Shown here in pieces: positions 35,000-47,520 of a DNA stretch of 64,000 nt. The stretch comes from Capsicum annuum. Taxonomy: Eukaryota > Streptophyta > Magnoliopsida > Solanales > Solanaceae. The position numbers and the translations under genes were made by a program. The DNA lies in the NCBI RefSeq assembly GCF_002878395.1, contig NC_061112.1, positions 38,887,487 through 38,951,486 of the forward strand. The letters are read 5' to 3'. The notes below the pieces were generated by a model that was given only the letters and a program-made list of their open reading frames with translations, did not search any database and was not told the origin of the DNA. How positions within the stretch are numbered: the stretch's first letter is position 1; each line of letters opens with the position of its first letter.

Positions 35000-36425
35000 A
35001 TAAAAAATAAATGTTCAACATATTGCGTCAGATTTCTCATCTGTTGTAAATTATCAATCAGATTAGGTAACAACAGATTATGAATCTGGTATAAATTATC
35101 AAATAGATTAAGTCATCTGTTGCGACAGATTACCCATCTATTGTAAATTATCAAATGGATTATCATATGTCGCAACAGATTACCCATATGTCGTAAATTA
35201 TCAAATAGGCGATGCTATCTGTTGTGGCTGACCCTATGAGAACTCACCCCTAGTCCTAGATTAATCGATAGTTTATCCTATGAGAACTTACCCCTAGTCC
35301 TAGATTATTCAATCAAGGTATTAGTACCCTAGTCCTAGATTAATCAATTAATGTATTAGTCTAACATATGAGGTAGTAAGAATTGGTTTGGCTCAGAGTG
35401 ATCCATCGCCGACTCTGGTCGGGAGGAACGTAGTACTATTTCATCATGCAATTAATAAAAGACTTAATTGAAGTTGTAGTTGAGCCTATGAGAACTCACA
35501 TTCAATTAAGGTATTAGTCTAACATATGAACTCAATTGAATTATATATAACCAAATGTTCAACTAGTTGCAACAGATGTCTTTTCTGTTGGATCAAATCA
35601 AATAGATTATGTAAACTGTTGTAACATATTACACATCTGTTGTAAACTATCAAATAGATTAAGTCATCTGTTGCAACAGATTACCCATCTATTGTAAATT
35701 ATCAAATGGATTGAGTTATAAGTTGCAATAGATTACCCATCTGTTCTAAATTATCAAATAGGTGATGTCATCTATTGTAGTTGACATTATGAGAACTCAC
35801 CCCTAGTCCTAGATTAATCAATTAAGGTATTAGTTGGACATATGAGGTAGTAAGAATCGGTTCAGCTCAGAGTGATCTATCGATGACTCTTTTATGAGAA
35901 ATCCAGTCCCGTCTCATCATGCATTTGATAAAAAACTCAATTAAAATTGTAGTTGACCCTATGAGAACTCACCCCTAGTCCCAGATTATTCAATTAAGGT
36001 ATTAGTTGAACATACAAGTTAGTAAGAATTGGTTTATCTCAGAGTGATCGATCGATGACTCTTGTCGGGAGGAATGCAGCACCATCTCATTATGCAATTG
36101 CCAAAAAACTTAATTGAAGTTGTAGTTGACCCTTTGTGCTCATTCATCCATACCTAGTTCCACCTAGATCAATGTAGGTACTATTATTAATCTTAACATT
36201 AAGTTAATGAGAACACATTTCAACTCAGAGTGACCGATCGATTACTCGGGTCAGGATGAACGCAATACTAACACCATGCAAATGCAACGACTCAATTGGA
36301 TTTGTAATTGACCCTGTGAGTTCATTCATTCATCCCTCGTTCCACCTAGATCGATGTAGGTACTATTTTTAATCTTAACATTAAGTCAATGAGGAGCTCA
36401 TTCTTTCATCCCTAGTTCATCCTAA
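35000..36425. repeat. Local tandem repeats of about 170-190 bp mixed with palindromic motif
   Basis: Units carry GAACTCACCCCTAGTCC, TAGATTAATCAATTAAGG, GGTTTGGCTCAGAGTGATC and GACTCTGGTCGGGAGGAA. Copies begin near 35225, 35480 (partial), 35780, 35950, 36125 and 36305, with a steady spacing of 175-185 bp in the last four. The first part alternates with the TGTTGCAACAGAT motif, including an exact ATCTGTTGCAACAGAT at 35666-35681. No ORF is supported. Confidence 0.72.
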
Positions 36426-36730
36426 ATCAATTACAATAAAATCCGTTGCAACAAATAACTGAGCTATTGGAGAATTTTAAACAGATAACAATATCTGTTG
36501 CAACGAATGACATTTATCATTTAATTATCAAACAAATATTTGCATCTGTTATGACAGATGACTGAGGTGTTGGAAATTTTCAAATAGATATTGATATCTG
36601 TTGTAACAGATGACATTTTCGATTTAGTTATCAAAAGACATTTCCATCTGTTGTCACAGATGACTGAGCTATTGGGATTTCTCAAACAGATATCTAAATC
36701 TATTGCAACAAATGACATATCTGTTTGAAA
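36426..36730. repeat. Palindromic motif repeats after the 180-bp array
   Basis: About six copies of ATCTGTTG(C/T)AAC and ACAGATGAC are separated by GAGCTATTGG and ATTATCAAACA spacers at intervals of about 60 bp. Confidence 0.65.
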
Positions 36731-37795
36731 ATCTTTTTGTTTTCTTTTAATTTTAAAGAAAGCTACTATCCGAGTAGATAAAGTAGTAGTACTACTAAAG
36801 GCGGTAAAAAATATTTCTTGGATAACTTAAAAATCTCATTGAGTAGTCTTGTCCTGTCTTTTCAATGTCACCCATTTTTTCCTCGTGCCCCTCAAATTAT
36901 TAGTGAATATTAATTAATAAATATTGAAACCCCTAATACTTTTTTTTTCATATTGACTTGGCACTCCCATCAAGAAAATATTAATTAGGTGTTTATTTTA
37001 CTACCAAATTAGCCTTATTAATTATGCTTTGTAAATATAAATTTGAATAAATACACTTTGTTTAATCATTTAATATTAAGGGTAGTACATTTAGAAATTA
37101 GAATTATCTCATCTCTCCTCTCCTCTCCTTCAGCCCTAAATCTCTCATCTTTTTTCTTTCTATCCTCTTTAGGGTTATCACAGCCTTTTTTTCTCTCCTT
37201 TTTCTCAAAGATGTTCGTTCGGATCTAAACCGATCGATATCCATATCTTAGATTCCTTGACTGAAATTGTTGTTTTGACCCCCTTTTGACATTGTATGAT
37301 ATGATTCACTATTGCTCTTTCATTTTCATCTTCTTATTACAACTTTATTTACATCTTTTTGTTTATTTAATTACCATTTTCCCATATCATATTTATTTAA
37401 AAAATTTGAAGGAACTTTTAATTTTTGAATAAACATACCAAGAATTTTTATTATAAGATGCGAAAAAAAGTCATCTGATGGGAGAAGTTTAAAAGCCTTG
37501 TTGGCAGTATTATTTTTTTTATGTATTTTGTTTGTTTCTTTGTTGTTGATGTTGTTATTGATATTGTTGGTGGGGCTGGCATTGTTGGAACTTTTGGTGT
37601 GGTGTTGTTGGTGGGTGTGGTTTAGACGGTGGGTGTTTCTTAGCTTATTTGTTGGAACTTGTGGTGTGGTGTGGTTTAGACGATGGGTGCTTCTTAGCTT
37701 AAAAATAGTGGATTCCGAACAATCAACACAAGGAGTAAGTGAGAAAAAAATAAAAAGTTTAAAGTGAATAAGAAGAGAAGAGTTGGTTACCAAAA
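36731..37795. other. About 1 kb without a supported gene
   Basis: A CT-rich leader-like stretch (37110-37205) ends at an ATG with only a four-codon frame. At 37600-37700 a segment containing GTGGTTTAGACGGTGGGTG is duplicated in tandem. The opposite-strand frames here are low-complexity (Asn/Thr-rich). I see no known domain. Confidence 0.4.
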
Positions 37796-37799
37796 TTTA

Positions 37800-37890
37800 A
37801 AAATATGTGTTGAGTGGGAATTGAACTCAAGACCAAAAGAAATAAATAGCCTTAAGCACCCATAAACAATAACTAGGCTAACCAAACAAC
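37800..37890 (-). mobile_element. Possible tRNA-derived SINE fragment
   Basis: On the minus strand TTAGCCTAGTTATT resembles an A box. About 45 bp later GAGTTCAATTCC resembles a B box of RNA polymerase III promoters. The segment is short, has no visible tail or target duplication, and could equally be a decayed tRNA-like repeat. Confidence 0.3.
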
Positions 37891-38139
37891 TTTTACTATG
37901 GGTACTCACTGATTAGATTATATACGTTTTTCTCTTTATTTCCACATACATATATAAAGTTCGATACGAGTTCAGTCTGTGCTCGCGCACCCGGAGGACT
38001 CCAGTGGGTCCGTCCCTTGTTGTTGATGGTGTTGGAACATAGGATGTATGCTTCTTTGTAGTTGATGATGTTGTTGAAACAAATGTTGTTGTTTTCTTTA
38101 TTGTTGATGTTTTTTATTTGTTGTTTGTAGTTTATGCGG

Positions 38140-38280
38140 TTGTTGATGTTGCAACAGACGGAGCAACTGACGGAACAAATCAAACCACCAGTAAGGCTGC
38201 TATGTATTCCAACAGACTCCATATCTATTGCATCAGACTCCATATCTGATGCAACAGACTCCACATCTGAAGCAAACTAT
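38140..38280. repeat. Palindromic motif repeats, block before the inverted repeat
   Basis: Phrases GTTGCAACAGACGGAGCAAC, CTATTGCATCAGACTCC and CTGATGCAACAGACTCC recur at about 20-bp steps and lead into the left arm of the large inverted repeat. Confidence 0.55.
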
Positions 38281-39060
38281 CCGAGATTTATGTGTTGTGT
38301 GTTACTTAAATAATATTGGTGACTTTATTAATAAGTAAATTAGAAAAAAATGGATCTAAATACAATATTTTATCTTTTTGTTGTATTTTCGAAAGATAAA
38401 GATTGGTAATCTGTTGCAAAATATATTTCACCTGTCAGATAACTTACAACATATGGACAATCTGTTGCAACATATGGATATATCAGTTTGCTTTTCCTTT
38501 AGCTGTGGCGTCTATTGCAACTTGCTAATCATCTGTTTATTCAATTTCATCGAGAGCAATCGATTTTTCTAAACATCTTGGCCAAACTCAATTTTTGCTC
38601 TTGGACTGCTTCTCTTTTTATCCTTGCAACCTTCAAGCTGGCCTCCAAATTCAATTTTTATCCTCAATCCAATAGCAAAATTTTAGTTTGGTTGAAGGAT
38701 GAAAAAAAAAAAAAAGCAATCCAAGAGCAAAAATTGAATTTGGCCAAGAAGTGTTTAGAAAAATCGATTGCTCTCGATGAAATTGAATAAACAGATGACT
38801 AGCAAGTTGCTACAGACACCACAGCTAAAGAAAAAGCAAACTGATAAATCCATCTGTTGCAACAGATTCTCCATATGTTGTAAGTTATCTGACAGGTGGA
38901 ATATATTTTGCAACATATTACCAATCTTTATCTTTCGAAAATATAACAAAAAGATAAAATATTGTATTTAGATCCATTTTTTTTCTAATTTACTTATTAA
39001 TAAAGTCACCAATATTATTTAAGTAACACACACAACACATAAATTCCGGATAGTTTCAGC
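38270..39060. repeat. Large inverted repeat (two arms of about 365 bp, about 60-bp loop)
   Basis: The left arm (about 38270-38633) and right arm (about 38694-39060) are reverse complements along their length, with few differences. For example, AACTATCCGAGATTTATGTG opens the left arm and the complement of AACTATCCGGAATTTATGTG closes the right arm. Both arms encode the same meaningless 64-residue frame on opposite strands, which shows how close they are. The loop contains another partial copy of the AATTCAATTTTT phrase. The arms contain palindromic motif copies, including an exact ATCTGTTGCAACAGAT at 38852-38867. It would form a very long RNA hairpin if transcribed. Confidence 0.88.
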
Positions 39061-39329
39061 AATTTGCATTGAATCCCGGATAGTTTGCTAATTACGTTTT
39101 ATCCCAAAATTTCGAATTGTGATACATATGTTAAGCAGTGATACATATAGCATATGTATCACTAGTAAATATGAATCCTGGATTTTATGTAATTTTTTAA
39201 AACATTAAGGGATATTGTGTAATATGGTGTCTTAAATATGGGATTTGTGTAATTTTTACTTTTAAGGGATATGACCAGTCGTGACTTTTTGTTTGACTAA
39301 GTCCAGTCCCTTCCAATTCTCAATCATTT

Positions 39330-39550
39330 TATAAATAGGTCCCTCCGGCCTCCTCACTCACTCTCACTCACTCTCGTTCATTCTACTATACTTACAATAC
39401 TAATGTGTCAGATCCAGATTCGTACAAGAAGGTTCATATCGAGTCCTTGCAGGAATTTCAAAGGCAGTTTGATGAACTCCAGAGGGATTTGGCCAACTTC
39501 CGAGTAAGGCTGAGGCCCTATTGCTGCCAGATGAAAATTGTCAGGTTGAA

Positions 39551-39616
<66 letters not shown>

Positions 39617-39737
39617 TAGGTTATGTTTTTTCTTTTTATTAGCGTATGTATTTCCCTTTTTTATATCCAATCTACCTATAAGGGATTCAAAAAAATCCAT
39701 GTATATGTTTGGTTTGGTTTGGTTTGGTCGATTTTGA
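39330..39737 (+). pseudogene. Small repeat-associated gene, copy 1 (TATA box, start codon lost, poly-Ile tract)
   Basis: TATAAATAGG at 39330-39339 is followed by a CT-rich leader. The frame from 39405 reads SDPDSYKKVHIESLQEFQRQ and then FDELQRDLANFRVRLRPYCC, but its first codon is GTG and not ATG. The leucine spacing suggests a short coiled coil. An (ATA)n microsatellite then encodes poly-Ile, followed by a hydrophobic tail. It is related to the frame at 42954 in promoter, peptide and the position of the ATA tract. No known family is recognised. Confidence 0.5.
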
Positions 39738-39789
39738 ATTTTTAATTCTTATTCAATATTTAATTATCATTCTATTTATTCCCTATTCA

Positions 39790-39889
39790 NNNNNNNNNNN
39801 NNNNNNNNNNNNNNNNNNNNNNNNNNNNNNNNNNNNNNNNNNNNNNNNNNNNNNNNNNNNNNNNNNNNNNNNNNNNNNNNNNNNNNNNN
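39790..39889. other. Assembly gap (100 N)
   Basis: Exactly 100 unknown bases, the usual placeholder for a scaffold gap of unknown size. The sequence just before the gap (39455-39789) and just after it (39890-40230) is the same apart from microsatellite length and a few bases. Confidence 0.98.
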
Positions 39890-39982
39890 TCAAAGGCAGT
39901 TTGATGAACTCCAGAGGGATTTGGCCAACTTCCGAGTAAGGCTGAGGCCCTATTGCTGCCAGATGAAAATTGTCAGGTTGAA

Positions 39983-40057
<75 letters not shown>

Positions 40058-40230
40058 TAGGTTATGTTTTTTCTTTCTATTAGCGTATGTATTTCCCCTT
40101 TTTATATCCGATCCACCTATAAGGGATTCAAAAAAATCCATGTATATGTTTGGTTTGGTTTGGTTTGGTCGATTTTGAATTTTTAATTCTTATTCAATAT
40201 TTAATTATCATTCTATTTATTCCCTATTCA
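39890..40230 (+). repeat. Second copy of the small gene 3' part, right of the gap
   Basis: It repeats 39450-39789 from CAAAGGCAGTTTGATG through the (ATA)n tract to TTATTCCCTATTCA, with a longer ATA tract and a few substitutions (for example CTTTTTATTAG versus CTTTCTATTAG). It may be a true tandem duplicate or a haplotype or assembly duplicate created at the gap. Confidence 0.8.
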
Positions 40231-40499
40231 AAACATGTCGGCGGTTGGAGTTAGGGATGCGGTCATGATGAAAAATTCTCCTAAAAATGGTTCATTAATA
40301 AATAATAAGGAACTAAATGATATTATAATCGTAAAAGAAAGATTATTTAATTTTAAAAAAGTCACAACATTGGATTAATTTAATCAAGATATATATATGG
40401 TGATATGATTTTTAATAAAAAAGTTACGGAATAGTCGTGATTGTGACTTTTGTCTAAACACATTAAACAAACAAACAAACAAACAAAAACAAAAAACTC

Positions 40500-40660
40500 T
40501 TCTTATGCATCAAATTCCACATCTGGTGCGACTTATGAATCAGTTAGAAGAAATCAAAAAAGCTCCTTAAACAGATGGTCGATTTATAGCAACAGATGAC
40601 ATATTTGTTGAAACAGATGGGTTATCTGATGCAACAGATATACAATCTGTTGACATAACT
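40500..40660. repeat. Palindromic motif repeats, block after the gap
   Basis: The words CATCTGGTGCGACTTATG, ATAGCAACAGATGACATATT and TCTGATGCAACAGATATAC form a short dense block immediately before the 370-bp tandem repeats. Confidence 0.6.
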
Positions 40661-40689
40661 CAATTAATAAAAATAGTTATTAAAGAAAC

Positions 40690-42660
40690 GGAAAAATTAA
40701 GTCACCACCAGCTTGATTTAATTAAGTCATTTCTTTTCACAGAAAAGAATAAGGAAATAAATGATAAACACAATTTAAATCGTAAAAAACTCACCAGAAA
40801 TATTCCTATTTTTAAATCTTCTTTATTAATTTATATAATTAAAAATTCAAAAAATTTGAATGTCATGAAGATAATTTTTTTTTTTAAAAGATATATATAT
40901 TATATGTTGAAATAGATATATTATCTGATGCAACAGTTTAACTATTTGTTGCAACGGATGATATATCTATTGTAATAGATGATTTATCTGATGCAACAGA
41001 TATATAATCTGTTGTGCAACTCAGAGTAAAAAATAAATGGTTGCTGGAAAGAACTAATTATTTTAATAATTATAAAGCTCAGCTTCAAGCTGAAAAGCCA
41101 TGACTTATCACAATATTGCTTAATTTAATTAAGTCATAACTTTTTTATAGTAATTAAGAATGTCATTAATAAATGGAGGTGAACAGTTGTGCCTTTAAAT
41201 CTACTTTATTAATTTATATTATTAAAAAGTCAGAAAATTTGGATGTCATGAAGATAATATATTTTTTTAAAAATATACATACATTATATGTTGCAACAGA
41301 TATATTATCTGATACAACAGGTTATCTATTTGTTGCAAATCATGATTATATGTTATAACAGATGATTGATCTGATGCAACAGATATATTATCTATTGTCC
41401 AACTCGGTGTAAAAAGAAAGGTTCCTGAAAAGAACTAATTATTAATAATAATAAAGCTAAAAAGTCATGACCTATCATAATATTGATTAATTTAATTAAG
41501 TCATAACTTTTTATAATAATAAAAAATATCATTAATAAATGGAGGTGAACAATTGTGCCTTTAAATCTGCTTTATTAATTTATATAATTAAAAAGTCAAA
41601 AATTTGGATGTCATGAAGATAATATATTTTTTAAAAAATATATATATATATATTATATGTTGCAACAGATATATTATCTGATGCAACAGTTTAACTATTT
41701 ATTGCAACAGATGATATATCTATTGTAATAGATGATTTATCTGATGCAAAAGATATATAATCTGTTGTGCAACTCAGTATAAAAAATAAACGGTTGCTGG
41801 AAAGAACTAATTATTTTAATAATTATAAAGCTGAGCTTCAAGCTGAAAAGTCATGACCTATCATAATATTGATTAATTTAATTAAGTCATAACTTTTTAC
41901 AGTATTCAAGAATGTCATAAATAAATGGAGGTGAACAGTTGTGCCTTTAAATCTGCTTTATTAATTTATATAATTAAAAAGTCAGAAAATTTGGATGTCA
42001 TAAAGATAATATATATTTTTTTAAAAAAATATATATATTATATGTTGCAACAGATATATTATCTGATGCAACATGTTATCTATTTGCTGCAAATCGTGAT
42101 ATATATATGTTGTAACAGATGATTGATTTGATGCAACAGATATATTATCTATTGTCCAACTCGGTGTAAAAAAATGGTTCTTGGAAAGAACTAATTATTA
42201 ATAATAATAAAGCTGAAAAGCCATGACCTATCATAATATTAATTAATTTAATTAAGTCATAAATTTTTACAATAATTAAGAATGTCATTAATAAATGGAG
42301 GTAAACAGTTGTGCCTTTAAATCTGCTTTATTAATTTATATAATTAAAAAATCAAAATATTTGGATGTCATGAAGATACTATATATTTTTTTAAATATAT
42401 ATATTATATATTGCAACAGATATGTTATCTGATGCAACAGGTTATCTATTTGTTGCAAATTATGATATATATGTTGTAACAGATGATTGATCTGATGCAA
42501 CAGATATATTATCTGTTGTCCAAAATAGAGTAAAAAACATAGTTCCTGAAAATAACTAATTATTAATAATAATAAAGCTAAAAAGTCATGACCTATCATA
42601 ATATTGATTAATTTAATTAAGTCATAACTTTTTACAGTAATCAAGAATGTCATTAATAAA
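40690..42660. repeat. Tandem array of about 370-bp units carrying the palindromic motif
   Basis: The phrase AAATGGAGGTGAACAGTTGT recurs at 41171, 41537, 41923, 42293 and, slightly changed, 42658, giving periods of 366, 386, 370 and 365. An earlier decayed unit begins near 40690. Each unit has a TTTAATTAAGTCATAAC segment, an AT-rich centre, and about five copies of the TGTTGCAACAGAT-type motif with TATCTGATGCAACAG. The last unit boundary runs straight into the promoter of the small gene at 42712. ORFs in the units are chance. Confidence 0.85.
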
Positions 42661-42711
42661 TAGAGGTGAACAGTTGAAATTTTTTTTCTAACTCATTTAA
42701 GTTCAATCCTC

Positions 42712-43160
42712 TATAAATAGATCCCTCCTTACTCAATCGTTTCTTCTACTACACACTATTTATTCCTTGCTCTTATTACACCTTCAACTAATTTCTCTTC
42801 AAGGACTTGATAGGTTTTTTCTGTCCCTGGTAAGTTTTTTTCTTGATTTTTGTTTAAATATACGTTGTATTACATTACATTACATTCGAATTCTTTCTTT
42901 TCTTTACTTTTGTGTTTACGTGTATGTTTTGTCAACTTCTGCGTTTTTTAGATATGGCTGATCCTGTGTGGGATGCCGCTATTTTACGAGACACCATGAG
43001 GGAACTGCAAAAGGAGGTTCATGACCTGCATTAGGAGTTGGCCGTCGTCAGAGTAAGGATACTGCGGGAGATCTGCAGGCTGCGGAGGGCGTGCTGCTGC
43101 CCTTTGAAGATTGGCCGGCTGGCCATACAAATAATAATGATGATAATAATTAAGCTTTTT
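42712..43160 (+). pseudogene. Small repeat-associated gene, copy 2 (TATA box, 5' UTR intron, nonsense codon)
   Basis: TATAAATAG at 42712-42720 is followed by ATCCCTCC and a CT-rich leader, as at 39330. A likely 5' UTR intron runs from GTAAGTTTTT near 42830 to TTTTTTAG at 42951. The ATG at 42954 starts MADPVWDAAILRDTMRELQK, then EVHDLH and a TAG at codon 27. The frame then continues ELAVVRVRILREICRLRRAC and CCCPLKIGRLAIQI into an imperfect ATA tract. The leucine heptads suggest a coiled coil, followed by a basic Cys-rich end. It is homologous to copy 1 (RVRL-R-CC pattern). The family is unknown to me. Confidence 0.5.
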
Positions 43161-43967
43161 TTTTTATCTATGTATTTTTTTTTGTCTGTTTTATAAAAAA
43201 TTATATTTGGTGCACTTGACTTTTTATTTCTTATTTAATTTTCGTGCTGTCTATTTTTATTTCTTAACGAATGACATGTCTACAATTAAGGAATAATTTG
43301 ATTCCAGTATCAATAGCAAGAACATATGAGTTATCTGTTAGGTTTTGTGTGTGACAGGAGCTGTATTTTGTTGTTCGAAACATATTAGTAATCTAATGAA
43401 ACAAATTATTTATTTGTTTAAACATGGATCTGTTTAAATAGATTGCTCTTGTATTGCAATCATGTTCGCGTGCAAACTATTGTTGAAAAAACAACACACT
43501 AACAGTTACTCAGATTCAACTAAAAAGCATAATCTGACTTACCAAAGTCTCCTCTCAGGTAAATTCCAAAGTTGAAAGTGATTTACAAAATAAAATTTGA
43601 CATAAGAATTTGGTCAAAGAGCAACAGTTGGGGTAACAACAACAACAACAACAACAAAAATGGTCAACAAGTAGAATATGAAGTTGATAATGAAGTATAA
43701 GATGATGATAATGAATCATAAGATGATGAATAAAGCAGCAGTAACAATGAACAACAAATTCGCGAAGAGAGAGAAAATAACAACGGATGAGAAGAGAGAA
43801 AAAGACGTCTTTTTTTCCTTCGTTCCCCGTTATATATTAACTAGCATTTGAATCAAAGTGTAAATTTAAAAACTTATGGGTTATTTTAAAATTTTCTAAA
43901 CTTTCTTAAACCATAATGAAGTAATTGTCACCTCTACTCAATTATTAAGACTTGTGTCACCTACACC
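43161..43967. other. Right edge of the 19-kb insertion; no supported gene
   Basis: It contains a few degenerate palindromic motif words (43320-43450), a short (CAA)n at about 43637-43658 and Asp/Asn-rich chance frames. Near 43960 (CCTACACCTTATTTTAGTGC) the sequence rejoins the array unit. Confidence 0.45.

Positions 43968-47520
<3,553 letters not shown>

Noticed and set aside
37950..38030. Possible tRNA gene in the CGATACGAGTTCAGTCTGTG stretch
   Set aside because: No cloverleaf with a 7-bp acceptor stem and correctly spaced A and B boxes could be drawn.
38378..38572. 64-residue frame occurring twice (also 38755-38949 on the other strand)
   Set aside because: The two frames are the two arms of the inverted repeat. 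Identity comes from the DNA repeat, and the residues show no known domain.
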